From contig CAVUMR010000001.1 of NCBI GenBank assembly GCA_963742715.1, positions 1,178,001 through 1,242,000 of the forward strand: a stretch of DNA of 64,000 bases. Direction: 5' to 3'. The DNA is from CAVUMR01 sp963742715. GTDB taxonomy: Bacteria > Actinomycetota > Actinomycetes > Mycobacteriales > Micromonosporaceae. The position numbers and the translations under genes were made by a program. The stretch's first letter is position 1. Every line of letters starts with the position of its first letter. Of the stretch, positions 16,461 to 24,976 are shown one piece after another. The notes below the pieces were generated by a model that had not been told where the DNA came from, did not search any database, and worked only from the letters and a program-made list of their open reading frames with translations.

Positions 16461-18148
16461 GACGTCGACGGTCCGGTGGACCGCGGCTGCCGGGACGGCT
16501 CGGCCTCCTCGGGCGGGTTGACCTTCGGCGTCCAGACGGTGGGGCCGGTGAGCAGCACGCCGTTCGGGCCGACCGGCAGCCGACCGTGGTTCCCCCCGTT
16601 GTCCGGATGCTCCGGCCCGACCCCGGGCCTCGCGGCCGACCCCCGGTTGCCGGCGGACACCCTGTCCCCGGCCGGCACCCTGTCCCCGGCCGGCACCCTG
16701 TCCCCGGCCGGTACCCGGGCTCCGGTCGGCGCGCCGTCGCGGCCGGGTACCCGCCCGGTGTCGGGCTGGTCCCGCCGCCCGGGCTTCTGGGTGGCGTGCC
16801 GGTTGTCGTACCGGTACTCGTAGCGGTACGACTTCTGGCTCGCCGGCGGGGCGAGGTTCAGCACGGTACCGACGATCGGCGACTCCACGTTGCGCAGCGC
16901 CGTGAGGGTGTTGCGGACCTGGTCGTGGCGCGTCTTCCCGTGCCGTACCACCAGCACCACACCGTCGCAGTACGCGGAGATCGTCGGAGCGTCCGCCACC
17001 GGCAGTACCGGCGGCGCGTCGATGATCACCATGTCGTAGTTCTCCCGGAGCGTGGCCAGCAGGTCGCGCATCCGCTGCGAGCCGAGCAGCTTGCTCGGAT
17101 TCGGCGGGATGGGACCGCTCGCCAGTACGGAGAACTGCTGCCGTCCCCACGGCTGGACCACCTCGCCGAGCGTGGCGTCACCGACCAGCGCGGTGGTGAG
17201 CCCGACCCCGTTCGGCAGCCCGAGGTACTTCGCCACGGTCGGCCGCCGCAGGTCCGCGTCGACCACGATCACCCGCTTCTCCGCCTCGGCCATCGCCAGC
17301 GCGAGATTGCACACGGTGATCGTTTTGCCCTCGCCGGACACCGCGCTGGTGACGACGATGACCTTGGCCGAGTGGTCCACGTCCACGAACTGGAGATTGG
17401 TACGGACCTTGCGGAAGGCCTCGGCGCGCAGCCCGTGCGGAGTGTTGATCGTGAGCGGCGCCTTACCGGCGGTCGGGTCGAACACGATGGTGCCGAGCGT
17501 CGGCACGGCGGTCAGCTCGTCGAGCTGCTCGGTCGACTTGATCGTGGTGTCCAACGAGCGCCGGCCGACGGCCAGACCGAATCCGCCGAGCAGCCCGAGA
17601 ATGAGCCCGACGGCGAGGTTGCGCAGCGGTCGCGGTGACACCGGCGCCGACGGCAGGTCCGCGGTACTCACCACGGTGACCCGGATCGCCGGATGGCGGT
17701 CGCTCGTGGTGTTCTCGATGGCGGGGATCAGCTTCACGAATTCCGCGCCGACCGCGTTCGCGATCCGCTGCGCCTGCTCCGGAGATGTGTCATTGACTGT
17801 GGCGGTCAGAAGCGCGGTGTCCGGAATCGCGGCGGTGCTGACCTTTCCGGCGAGTTCGCTGGCGTCCAGGTCGAGCCCGAGGCGGTTGACCACCCCGTTC
17901 ATGACCCGCTGACCCCGGAGCAATTCGGTGTACGACTTCACCTTCTGCTGGGACAGCAGGGAGCCCTGATATGCCGCCGCCGCGTCGTCGGGAGTCCCGG
18001 ACGCGGAAACGAACAAAGTGACCTGTGCGGCGTAAACCGGAGTTTGACGCCAGGTCAGGAACCCCGCGACAGCGGTGGCTAGTAGGGCAGCAATGAGGAC
18101 CAATTTCCATTGGTCCCGTATGAGCTGAAGAACAGTGCGCAATTCCAC
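16457..18148 (-). CDS. Fused chain-length determinant and bacterial tyrosine kinase (Wzz-BY-kinase)
   Basis: A 563-residue co-polymerase/tyrosine kinase that sets polysaccharide chain length and controls export. An N-terminal Wzz domain is bounded by membrane segments near residues 15-33 and 172-192. The cytoplasmic CpsD/CapB-like kinase has Walker A SAVSGEGKTIT (about 268), Walker A' VIVVDADLRRP (about 294) and Walker B MVIIDAPP (about 376). A tyrosine cluster SYRYEYRYDNR follows and is the likely autophosphorylation site. The tail beyond it (about 455-563) is Pro/Gly-rich and holds VPAGDR repeats. In most Firmicutes the two parts are separate proteins; the fusion is common in actinomycetes. 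It is the first gene of the unit with the phosphatase and sugar dehydrogenase. Confidence 0.92.
   Translation of the reverse strand: MELRTVLQLIRDQWKLVLIAALLATAVAGFLTWRQTPVYAAQVTLFVSASGTPDDAAAAYQGSLLSQQKVKSYTELLRGQRVMNGVVNRLGLDLDASELAGKVSTAAIPDTALLTATVNDTSPEQAQRIANAVGAEFVKLIPAIENTTSDRHPAIRVTVVSTADLPSAPVSPRPLRNLAVGLILGLLGGFGLAVGRRSLDTTIKSTEQLDELTAVPTLGTIVFDPTAGKAPLTINTPHGLRAEAFRKVRTNLQFVDVDHSAKVIVVTSAVSGEGKTITVCNLALAMAEAEKRVIVVDADLRRPTVAKYLGLPNGVGLTTALVGDATLGEVVQPWGRQQFSVLASGPIPPNPSKLLGSQRMRDLLATLRENYDMVIIDAPPVLPVADAPTISAYCDGVVLVVRHGKTRHDQVRNTLTALRNVESPIVGTVLNLAPPASQKSYRYEYRYDNRHATQKPGRRDQPDTGRVPGRDGAPTGARVPAGDRVPAGDRVPAGDRVSAGNRGSAARPGVGPEHPDNGGNHGRLPVGPNGVLLTGPTVWTPKVNPPEEAEPSRQPRSTGPSTS
16659..16712 (-). 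repeat. 18-bp tandem repeats encoding VPAGDR
   Basis: Three nearly identical 18-bp units (CCCTGTCCCCGGCCGGCA on the plus strand) lie in the tail of the tyrosine kinase gene and encode VPAGDR hexapeptides, with degenerate copies on either side. They follow the tyrosine cluster, in a region not needed for the kinase fold. Confidence 0.85.
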
Positions 18149-18263
18149 GGCAGGCCGACCTTCCGAGGGAAACGATCACCGGATACTACGTCGTACCGCC
18201 ATGAATACGGCTCAACCCGGCTACATTGCCGTCTAATGTGAGCCCGCTTTTCGTGGAGGATCG
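18149..18263. promoter_or_regulatory. Divergent promoter region between the kinase and GT2 genes
   Basis: This 115-base gap separates the divergent Wzz-kinase and glycosyltransferase genes and is richer in A and T than the flanking coding DNA. On the plus strand a TAATGT box at 18234-18239 could be a -10 element. No clear -35 hexamer was found on either strand, so exact promoters are not assigned. Confidence 0.4.
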
Positions 18264-19244
18264 GTGACATCGCTCCGATTTCGGCCGTACCAGCCCGGGA
18301 ATCAGCCGCCGGCGCGTTCCGTACCGGTGTCGGTCATCGTGCTGACCGGAAACGAATCCGCCAATATCGAGCGCTGTCTCTATTCGCTCGAATGGGCCGC
18401 ACAGGTCGTGGTGGTCGATTCCCTGTCCACCGATGACACCGTCGCCCGGGCCACCGCCGCCGGGGCCGAGGTGGTGGTCGAACCATGGCGGGGGTACGGC
18501 GCGCAGCGCGACTTCGCGCTGCGGCTGCCGCTGCTGCGGTACGACTGGATCTACTTCGTGGACGCCGACGAGTGGGTGTCGCCGAGCCTGGCGGACGAGC
18601 TCGCGCGGGTGGTCGCGGATCCTCGCTGTGACGCGTACGCGCAGCGCTACCGGCTGGTCTTCGGCGGGCGGTGGATCCGGCACTGTGGCTGGTACCGGGG
18701 CTCGTGGATCGTCCGGCTGATGCGGCAGGGCGCGGCGACGTTCGGCGGGGAGGCGTTCGGTGAACGGGCGCGGATCGACGGTACCGTCGGCCGGCTCCAG
18801 TACGACCTGGTCAACGAGGACCGCAAGGGCCTCGCCGCCTGGCTGCACAAGCACATCGGGTACGCCGAGTTGGAGGCCTCCCGACGGGCCACCCCGGTGC
18901 CGTACCGCGAGCGGTGGCGGAGGTTCCGCTCGATCCGGGCCGGCGACAGCCGACCGCTCGCCCGCGCGGTCGCGAAGGACCTGCTGTTCCCGGTGGTACC
19001 CGCGCGTCCGCTCGCCCAGTTCCTCTACATGTACGTGCTGAAGGCAGGCTTTCTGGACGGTCGTACCGGGCTGCGGTTCTGCCTGTACCACGCCTGGTTC
19101 CAGCTGACCGTGGACGCGCTCGCCCGGGAAGCGCGGGAGGCGCGGGAAGCGCGGGAAGCGCGGGAAGCGCGGGAACCGCGTGACGACCGCGCCGACCGAC
19201 CCGCTGACCAGCGCGGATTCGCGATCGCGCGGGACTCCCGGTGA
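18264..19244 (+). CDS. Glycosyltransferase family 2 (WaaE/KdtX-like)
   Basis: A 326-residue inverting GT-A glycosyltransferase. The N-terminus VSVIVLTGNESANIERCLYS and the metal-binding FVDADEWVSPSL (DxD-like, about residue 95) place it in GT2, and the overall pattern resembles WaaE-type beta-glycosyltransferases. It should transfer one sugar from a nucleotide donor onto the lipid-linked repeat unit at the inner membrane face; a hydrophobic stretch near residues 240-285 may sit on the membrane. GTG 18264 is preceded by GGAGG. The C-terminus is a run of Ala-Arg-Glu repeats coded by 9-bp DNA repeats. The stop codon overlaps the next gene's GTG as GTGA. Confidence 0.88.
   Translation: MTSLRFRPYQPGNQPPARSVPVSVIVLTGNESANIERCLYSLEWAAQVVVVDSLSTDDTVARATAAGAEVVVEPWRGYGAQRDFALRLPLLRYDWIYFVDADEWVSPSLADELARVVADPRCDAYAQRYRLVFGGRWIRHCGWYRGSWIVRLMRQGAATFGGEAFGERARIDGTVGRLQYDLVNEDRKGLAAWLHKHIGYAELEASRRATPVPYRERWRRFRSIRAGDSRPLARAVAKDLLFPVVPARPLAQFLYMYVLKAGFLDGRTGLRFCLYHAWFQLTVDALAREAREAREAREAREAREPRDDRADRPADQRGFAIARDSR
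19122..19180 (+). repeat. 9-bp tandem repeats encoding Ala-Arg-Glu
   Basis: About six copies of GCGCGGGAA lie near the 3' end of the GT2 gene and encode an (AlaArgGlu)n tail after the conserved domain. The repeat is in frame and likely length-variable. Confidence 0.85.
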
Positions 19245-20365
19245 GCGTGCTGCGGGAGGCGGTACACGTGCTCCGGTTCGTCTGGACCCATCCCGCCAAC
19301 GCGCATCGCCGGCTGCGGAGCATCGCCCGCGCGGTGGCGTTCCAGGTACGGGGCCGGCTGGGTCGGCGGACCCTCACGACGGTGGGCCGGCACGGCCGGA
19401 TGTGGGCGGAGCTGCACTCGGCGGCAGCGAGCAAGGTGCTGTACGCGAACCCACCCGACTGGCCGGAGATGCTGGTCTGGCGCCGGGTGCTGCGGCTGGG
19501 CGACCTGTTCGTCGACGTGGGCAGCAACGTCGGCAGCTACGCGCTGTGGGCCGCGGACGCTGGCGCGACGGTGATCGCGGTCGAGCCGGGTGCGGAGACG
19601 GCCGCGAAACTGCGCGAGAACGTCGGCCTCAACGACTTCCCGATCACGATCCGGCAGTGCGCGCTCGCCGATCAGCCGGGCCGGTCGAGACTCACCACCG
19701 GCCACTGCACGATGAACCACCTGCTGCTCGAGCCGGCCGCGGCGCACCCGCCGGCACCGGCGGACCCGCCAGCCGCGGCGCACCTGCCGGAGGAGCGCGG
19801 CGGCCACGACCAGACGGCTGGCTCCGGCTCCGGCGACGGCTCCGGCGACGGCTCCGGCGACGGCTCCGGCGACAGCGACGGCCCGGGCGAGGAGATCGAG
19901 CTCGACACGCTGGACAACCTCATCGGCGACCAGTTCGTCGCCGGCGTGAAGGTCGATGTCGAAGGTGCCGAGCGGTTGGTGCTGGAAGGAGCCCGGCGGG
20001 CACTGTCCGAGCGGCGCATCGCGGTACTGCAACTGGAGTGGAACGGCATGAGCGATGTCGTACTCGGCGAGACCCGGGCACCGGTCGCGGCCGTGCTCCG
20101 CGAGTACGGCTACAGCTTCATGCTGCCGGACCGGCACGGGCTGCTCCGGCGGCTCCCGCGGAGCCAGACGCCGTTGACCAGCACGTCCGACCTGTTCGCG
20201 GTGGCGCCCGGGTATCAGGCCTGGGTACTGCGCCGATCCGTGGGCGGTCGGGCCGCCGATGCCGCCGACGCCGGTACCGGGCTCGGCAGGGCGAGCAACA
20301 TGAACGGCGCCCGGTCGAGTGGACGACGCTCCGACGCCGGAACGGCCCCGTCGTACAGCAGATAG
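19241..20365 (+). CDS. FkbM family SAM-dependent methyltransferase
   Basis: A 374-residue methyltransferase of the FkbM family, whose members O-methylate sugars and polyketides. SAM-binding motif I is LFVDVGSNVGSYALWAA, followed by VIAVEPGAETAAKL, and the late motif VKVDVEGAERLVLEGA is intact. Between them is a low-complexity insert (about residues 165-215) with Ala/Pro-rich sequence and four GSGD repeats, not expected in the family. It follows the GT2 gene with a GTGA overlap and likely decorates the same polysaccharide. Its last about 50 codons overlap, on the opposite strand, the end of another FkbM gene; the tail after the conserved domain is probably not folded. Confidence 0.85.
   Translation: MSVLREAVHVLRFVWTHPANAHRRLRSIARAVAFQVRGRLGRRTLTTVGRHGRMWAELHSAAASKVLYANPPDWPEMLVWRRVLRLGDLFVDVGSNVGSYALWAADAGATVIAVEPGAETAAKLRENVGLNDFPITIRQCALADQPGRSRLTTGHCTMNHLLLEPAAAHPPAPADPPAAAHLPEERGGHDQTAGSGSGDGSGDGSGDGSGDSDGPGEEIELDTLDNLIGDQFVAGVKVDVEGAERLVLEGARRALSERRIAVLQLEWNGMSDVVLGETRAPVAAVLREYGYSFMLPDRHGLLRRLPRSQTPLTSTSDLFAVAPGYQAWVLRRSVGGRAADAADAGTGLGRASNMNGARSSGRRSDAGTAPSYSR
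19826..19873 (+). repeat. 12-bp tandem repeats encoding GSGD
   Basis: Four copies of GGCTCCGGCGAC encode Gly-Ser-Gly-Asp repeats inside the FkbM methyltransferase gene, between SAM-binding motifs. They make a flexible linker that interrupts the normal domain. Confidence 0.85.
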
Positions 20366-21090
20366 TCGAAGGGCAGCAGCAGCTCTCGTACCCGTTCGGC
20401 ATTCTCCTGCGCGACCTCGCAGATGATCACCGGCCGGTTGGCGAGTACCGCGCTGGCACCGGCCAGTACCAGCGCCTCGGCCGCCTCGACATCGATCTTG
20501 AGTACGTCCGGCCGGGGCGCTGCCGCCAGCAGCCGGTCGAGCGTGACCGTCGGTACCAGCTGGGTGTGCCGGATGCCGCCGGTCTGGGTGGTACCGAAAC
20601 CGTCAAGGTGGCTGCTGGATCGGCTGCGCCGGGCGATGTGGAAGCGGCCGACCCCGGCGGCGTCGCTGATGGCGGCCGGGAGGATCTCGACGTGGGCGTG
20701 GCGGCGGTTGGCCCGGACGGACCGTCGTAACAGCCCGACCAGCCAGGTGTCCGGCTCGACCGCGAGCACCCGACCGCTCCGGCCGGCGCAGACGGCCGCG
20801 GCGAAGCTGAACAGGCCGACGTTGGCCCCGATGTCCCAGACGATCGCCCCCGGCCGGACGAACTCCGCGGCGAGCCCCAGCAGCGTCGGGTCCACCCGGG
20901 CCATGCCGGGCCGCAGGTAGCGCAGGCCACCCTCGGTCGACACGTAGATCCGGGCGGACCGGAACGGTGCCGGCATCCGGCGCCGGACCACCAGCCGATG
21001 CGACAGCCGCTCGGCCGCCGACCGCCAGGTCACCGCAGCCCCCCGAGTGACTCCGCTGACCGCGACCTCACCGGAGCCCCCCGAGCGCAT
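20215..21090 (-). CDS. FkbM family SAM-dependent methyltransferase (last gene of polysaccharide operon)
   Basis: A 291-residue FkbM methyltransferase. SAM motif I is IVWDIGANVGLFSFAAAV, followed by VLAVEPDTWLVGLL, and the late motif LKIDVEAAEALVLAGA is present. It should transfer a methyl group from SAM to a sugar hydroxyl of the polysaccharide. The ATG at 21090 lies within the last codons of the asparagine-synthetase-like gene, giving a 23-base overlap; its ribosome binding site is weak, and a GTG about 20 codons later is an alternative. The 3' end overlaps the convergent FkbM gene by 151 bases. The two FkbM proteins are not close copies of each other. Confidence 0.87.
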   Translation of the reverse strand: MRSGGSGEVAVSGVTRGAAVTWRSAAERLSHRLVVRRRMPAPFRSARIYVSTEGGLRYLRPGMARVDPTLLGLAAEFVRPGAIVWDIGANVGLFSFAAAVCAGRSGRVLAVEPDTWLVGLLRRSVRANRRHAHVEILPAAISDAAGVGRFHIARRSRSSSHLDGFGTTQTGGIRHTQLVPTVTLDRLLAAAPRPDVLKIDVEAAEALVLAGASAVLANRPVIICEVAQENAERVRELLLPFDYLLYDGAVPASERRPLDRAPFMLLALPSPVPASAASAARPPTDRRSTQA

Positions 21091-23050
21091 CCGTCGGGCT
21101 GAGGCCGGTCGGCCCCGCGGCGGTGAGGTCGACCGTGGGCCCCGCGGCGGCGAGGTCCGGGGTCGTAACCGCGGGTGACGCGGCAGCGCGGTCGTCCGCG
21201 GGCGACGCGGCAGCGCGGTCGTCCGCGGGCGACGCGGCAGCGAGGTCGTGACCGAGCGTGCGCAGCCACGCGTCGAGGGAGACCATCAACCAGGCGCGGG
21301 ACCAGCTCAATCGCCCCTGCTGCCAGCCGGTCAGGAGATCGTCCACCGCGTCCGGCCGCAGCAGTGCCCGCACCGGTGCGTCCGGATGGAACGCCTGCCG
21401 GACCCGGTCCCGCAGCGGCCCGACCCGCATCCAGGCGTCCATCGGCAGCTCGAAGCCGCGCTTGGGCCGGCGGGCGATCCGCCGAAGCTCGGCGTCGCCG
21501 AGCGCGGCCGCGAAGCGGCGCTTCCCGACCCCACGGCGGGGCGCCATGGCCAGCGCGGCCCGGGCGAACGGAACGTCCACATAGGGCACCCGCGCCTCGA
21601 CCGACCAGGCCATCGAGAAGGCGTCCGTGTCAGGCAACAGGGTGCCGCCCAGGTACCCGCCCAGTTCGGCCAGCACGAGGGCACGGGCGGAGGTATCCCG
21701 GGCCCCGACGACTCCCAGCCGGTGCGCGGCGCGATCCGGGCAGGCCGCACTCCCACCCGGGAGAAGAGCGGCGACCTGGTCGTCGGTGAGGACCCGGCGT
21801 ACCAACGTGTTCAGGTCGGCCGCGTCCCTTGGTCCCGACGCGCCGAGCAGCTGGGCCACCTTGTCGTTCCGGCCCCGGTAGGCGGCGGCGAGCAGCGGCG
21901 TCAGCGCCACGGCGTCCGCCGCCCGCAGCCACGGCAGCCAGCGGAGCAGCCGGAACACCGGGTACCCGGCGAGCACCTCGTCCCCGCCGAGTCCGGACAG
22001 CGCCACCTTCACGCCGAGCTCGGCGATCGCCCTGCTCACCACGAACACGTTCAGCCCGTCGATCGACGGCCGCTGCATCGCGGCGAAGTACCGCTCGACC
22101 AGCGACTCATCGGGTACCGCCGACACGACGTCGTGGGAGTGCCCGAACCGGTCGGCCACCCGTCGCGCTCCGGACAGCTCGGACGGGCCCGCCCCCAGGT
22201 CGACGGTCACGCAGGAGAGCTGGGTGCCGAGCGCGGCGCAGGCCCAGGCGATCGCGGCAGAGTCCAGACCCGAAGACAACAACAACGCCAGGGGTACGTC
22301 GCTGCGCAGGTGCGCCGCGACCGATGCCACGAAGCCGTCCCGCAGCTGGGACGGCCCGGTGGCCGGCAACTCGTCGAACGGCGCGGCCCGCACGGTCCCC
22401 TCCCTGCGCGCAACGCAGCCGCGGTCCCATTGCAGCCAGCCGTTCGCGGGTACCGCCTCGATGCCGGCGAACGGCGACTGGTCCGGGCCGAGGGCACCGA
22501 ACGTCAGGTAGTGAGCCAGCGCCGGTTGGGCCAGCCGCGGCCGCTGGACCAGCGGCAACAGTGACCGTGGCTCGGAGGCGAAGGCGAGTGCCCCGGTCGC
22601 GGTCCGGTTCCAGTAGAGCGGCTTGATGCCGAACGGGTCGCGGGCCAGCGTGACGGTGCCGTCGCGCCGGTCGTACACCCCGATCGCGTACATGCCGCGC
22701 AACTCGCCGAACATGACGGTGCCCAGCCGTTGCCACAGCTCCGGGAGTACCGCCCCGTCGCACCGGTCCCGCGTGGTCAGGCCGTACCGCTGCCGCAGCG
22801 CCTCGTGGTTGTAGAGCTCGCCGTTGAAGACCACCGAAACCGAGCCGTCCGGGGTGTGGAACGGCTGGCGACCGCCGTCGGTGAGGTCGATGATCGCGAG
22901 CCGGGTCTGGCCGAGTACGACCTGGTCATCACGCCACCGGACCGAATCGTCCGGGCCGCGATGGTGCTGCCGGCGGTTGACCTCGTCCACCACGGCGCTG
23001 TCCCGGTCGGCCGTACCGGTCGGGCGGATCACTCCGCAGATGCCGCACAC
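21068..23050 (-). CDS. Asparagine synthetase (glutamine-hydrolysing)-like amidotransferase
   Basis: A 660-residue class II amidotransferase. GTG 23050 makes the conserved N-terminal CGICGV follow the initiator, as needed to expose the catalytic cysteine after methionine removal. The glutaminase domain has NRRQHHRGPDD and VFNGELYNHEALR; the synthetase domain has the PP-loop LSSGLDSAAIAW and GLGGDEVLAGYP. In polysaccharide loci such proteins are thought to amidate sugar carboxylates, so a UDP-aminouronic acid from the dehydrogenase at 14.4 kb is a plausible target (inference); free asparagine synthesis is the alternative. The C-terminal tail is AAASPADDR repeats. It overlaps the methyltransferase upstream by 22 bases. 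Confidence 0.88.
   Translation of the reverse strand: MCGICGVIRPTGTADRDSAVVDEVNRRQHHRGPDDSVRWRDDQVVLGQTRLAIIDLTDGGRQPFHTPDGSVSVVFNGELYNHEALRQRYGLTTRDRCDGAVLPELWQRLGTVMFGELRGMYAIGVYDRRDGTVTLARDPFGIKPLYWNRTATGALAFASEPRSLLPLVQRPRLAQPALAHYLTFGALGPDQSPFAGIEAVPANGWLQWDRGCVARREGTVRAAPFDELPATGPSQLRDGFVASVAAHLRSDVPLALLLSSGLDSAAIAWACAALGTQLSCVTVDLGAGPSELSGARRVADRFGHSHDVVSAVPDESLVERYFAAMQRPSIDGLNVFVVSRAIAELGVKVALSGLGGDEVLAGYPVFRLLRWLPWLRAADAVALTPLLAAAYRGRNDKVAQLLGASGPRDAADLNTLVRRVLTDDQVAALLPGGSAACPDRAAHRLGVVGARDTSARALVLAELGGYLGGTLLPDTDAFSMAWSVEARVPYVDVPFARAALAMAPRRGVGKRRFAAALGDAELRRIARRPKRGFELPMDAWMRVGPLRDRVRQAFHPDAPVRALLRPDAVDDLLTGWQQGRLSWSRAWLMVSLDAWLRTLGHDLAAASPADDRAAASPADDRAAASPAVTTPDLAAAGPTVDLTAAGPTGLSPTDALGGLR
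21177..21250 (-). repeat. 27-bp tandem repeats encoding AAASPADDR
   Basis: Two identical 27-bp units and a third partial copy lie at the 3' end of the amidotransferase gene. They encode the nonapeptide AAASPADDR. Degenerate Ala/Gly/Pro/Thr-rich copies continue toward 21100. All lie beyond the conserved synthetase domain. Confidence 0.85.
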
Positions 23051-23775
23051 GGCTCCACCAGGTTCCGCTCGTACACGAAGAAGTCCGCGAACGACGTGAG
23101 CGTCCCGGCACCCTGGTACGGGTACCGGTTGGCGATCCGCTCGACCAGCCGCCAGTCCGGGAACGAGCCGGCGACATCCCTGGTCACCGGACGGTGTCGG
23201 ATGTGCGGACCGGTCGGCTCGGTGACCGGCAGCGTGTCCGCGTCGCTGGTGAACAGCACCACGTAGCGGCGGGCCGCGCCGAACACATGCCGCAGGTGCG
23301 CCTCGTAGACGCTGTCTTCGACCAGGTGGTAGATGACGTCCAGTGACAGGGCCAGCTCCGCGACGAGCATCCCGGCCGGATCGGTGAAGCACTCCGGGTC
23401 GTACCGGAGAAAGCTCTTGGTCCGGTCGTCGGCGAATCGGCGGGCGACGCGCCGAAGTGTGCTCGGGGAGACGTCGAGGCCGAGGTAGCGCGGGTAGCGG
23501 GCGCGGGCCAGCTGTTCGCCGTCCCCGCAGCCGAACTCGATCACCGAGCGCACCGCGTGGCGGGTCACGAAGTCGTTGAGTACCTCCGCCTTGAAGTCCG
23601 CGAGCATCCCTTGGGACCCCTCGCCGGACGATCCACCGCGGGCGTAGTGCCGGTCCCAGAACGAGCCGGAGCCGGGGAACGCGTACCGGCGGGCCACCCG
23701 GGCGGTGCCGGCGATCGCCGTCCCGACCAGCGGAATCGCCCGGATGCGGGTCGTCACGGAGCTTCTAGTGGACAC
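23029..23775 (-). CDS. Class I SAM-dependent methyltransferase
   Basis: A 248-residue Rossmann-fold methyltransferase. Motif I is VIEFGCGDGEQLARA, followed by LGLDVSPSTLRRVA and the LALSLDVIYHLVEDSVYEAHL segment typical of the Methyltransf_25 group. The acceptor is presumably a sugar of the repeat unit or an activated precursor, but the sequence does not show which. GTG 23775 was chosen because GGGGAGGA lies just upstream; it overlaps the stop of the preceding glycosyltransferase by 11 bases, and a later GTG at 23757 is possible. Its 3' end overlaps the amidotransferase start. Confidence 0.85.
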   Translation of the reverse strand: MSTRSSVTTRIRAIPLVGTAIAGTARVARRYAFPGSGSFWDRHYARGGSSGEGSQGMLADFKAEVLNDFVTRHAVRSVIEFGCGDGEQLARARYPRYLGLDVSPSTLRRVARRFADDRTKSFLRYDPECFTDPAGMLVAELALSLDVIYHLVEDSVYEAHLRHVFGAARRYVVLFTSDADTLPVTEPTGPHIRHRPVTRDVAGSFPDWRLVERIANRYPYQGAGTLTSFADFFVYERNLVEPCAASAE

Positions 23776-24976
23776 CGCGTTCCTCCCCGGCCCACGCCGG
23801 CGCATCGAGGTCGGGCGCGCCGGGTTCGGCTGATCCGGGTTCGGGCGCTCCGGGTTCGGGCGCTCCGGGTTCGGGCGCTCCGGGTTCGGGCGCCTCGCCG
23901 AGCAGCATGCGCACAATGTGCCGGCCGTACCCGATCGGCTCGAACCGGCGGCGCGACCACGCGGCGGCCGCGCGGGCCAGTTCGGCCCGGTGCTCGTGGT
24001 CGCGCAGCACCGGTGCGATCACCGCGGCCAGCGCCCCGGGGCTTTCGTCGACCGGGGCGACCCCGGTCAGGCCCGGCTGGAACGCCTCACCACTGCCGCC
24101 GTACGCGGGTGCGACCACCGGCGTACCGGCGAGCTGCGCCTCCAGCAGCACCAGGCCGAAGCCCTCACCGGTGTGCGCCGACCCGCGCCGGGTCCTGGTG
24201 GCCAGTACGAACAGGTCCGCGTCGGCGAGTTGCGCGGCCAGCGCCCGGTCCGGCAGGTCAGCCCGGACCCGGCACCACGGCAGCCCGTCCACCCGCGCGG
24301 TCAGGTCCGGCGGTACCGGTCCGGCGCCACAGACGGTGAGCCGGATCGGCTGATCGAGCAGCGGTACCGCCCGCAGCAGCGCGTCCAGCCCCTTGTCCCG
24401 CCACTGGTCGAGCCGGAACGCGGTGACCAGGTGCGGGCGCTCGGCGACTCCGCCCCGGCCGGTGAAGCCCAGCTCGCGGCCGGTGGAGCTCAGCTCGCGG
24501 CCGGCCGCGACGAGCTCGTCGTACCACTCGCGGGATACCCCGGGGTTGAGCACGTTCGCCGGGCCCGACCGGACGAGCGCGCCCGCGGTGAAGTTGCTGC
24601 CGGCGACCGCCCGTACGTCCGACCGGCGCAACGCCAGGTCCCGCCAGCCACCGCGGCCGGACCACACCTCGCTGCCGTGGAACACCACCGTCGCGCCCCG
24701 GTACCGCGGAAACCTGACCAGCCGGTACAGCACCGGGAGGAGATTGCGGTGGGCCAGCACCAGCCGTACCGGATCGGGGCTGGTCCGGACCGCGGCGGCC
24801 ACCTCCCGGACGAACGCGAGCTTGCCCGCCGGCCCGGCCACGCGGTCCGGGGAGCGCAGGTCCAACCGGCGGTACCGCACCGCGTGATCGGCGAACGCCG
24901 CCTCCACTGTGGACACGTACCGCTCGATGCCGCCGCCCAGGCCGCGGGACGGAGCCAGCAGTAATACCGAGCTCAT
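23765..24976 (-). CDS. Glycosyltransferase family 4
   Basis: A 403-residue retaining GT-B glycosyltransferase. The N-terminal domain starts VLLLAPSRGLGGGIERYV, and the C-terminal GT4 nucleotide-sugar site shows GEGFGLVLLEAQLAGTPVVAP with the conserved E-x7-E spacing. It should add one sugar to the growing lipid-linked unit in the cytoplasm. The protein ends in a Pro-Glu-Pro-Gly-Ala tail coded by 15-bp tandem repeats. Its ATG overlaps the polymerase stop as ATGA, showing translational coupling within the operon. Confidence 0.88.
   Translation of the reverse strand: MSSVLLLAPSRGLGGGIERYVSTVEAAFADHAVRYRRLDLRSPDRVAGPAGKLAFVREVAAAVRTSPDPVRLVLAHRNLLPVLYRLVRFPRYRGATVVFHGSEVWSGRGGWRDLALRRSDVRAVAGSNFTAGALVRSGPANVLNPGVSREWYDELVAAGRELSSTGRELGFTGRGGVAERPHLVTAFRLDQWRDKGLDALLRAVPLLDQPIRLTVCGAGPVPPDLTARVDGLPWCRVRADLPDRALAAQLADADLFVLATRTRRGSAHTGEGFGLVLLEAQLAGTPVVAPAYGGSGEAFQPGLTGVAPVDESPGALAAVIAPVLRDHEHRAELARAAAAWSRRRFEPIGYGRHIVRMLLGEAPEPGAPEPGAPEPGAPEPGSAEPGAPDLDAPAWAGEERGVH
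23834..23893 (-). repeat. 15-bp tandem repeats encoding PEPGA
   Basis: Four identical copies of TCCGGGTTCGGGCGC (plus strand) lie in the 3' end of the GT4 gene and encode the Pro-Glu-Pro-Gly-Ala tail. The repeat keeps frame and lies outside the catalytic domains. Confidence 0.88.
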
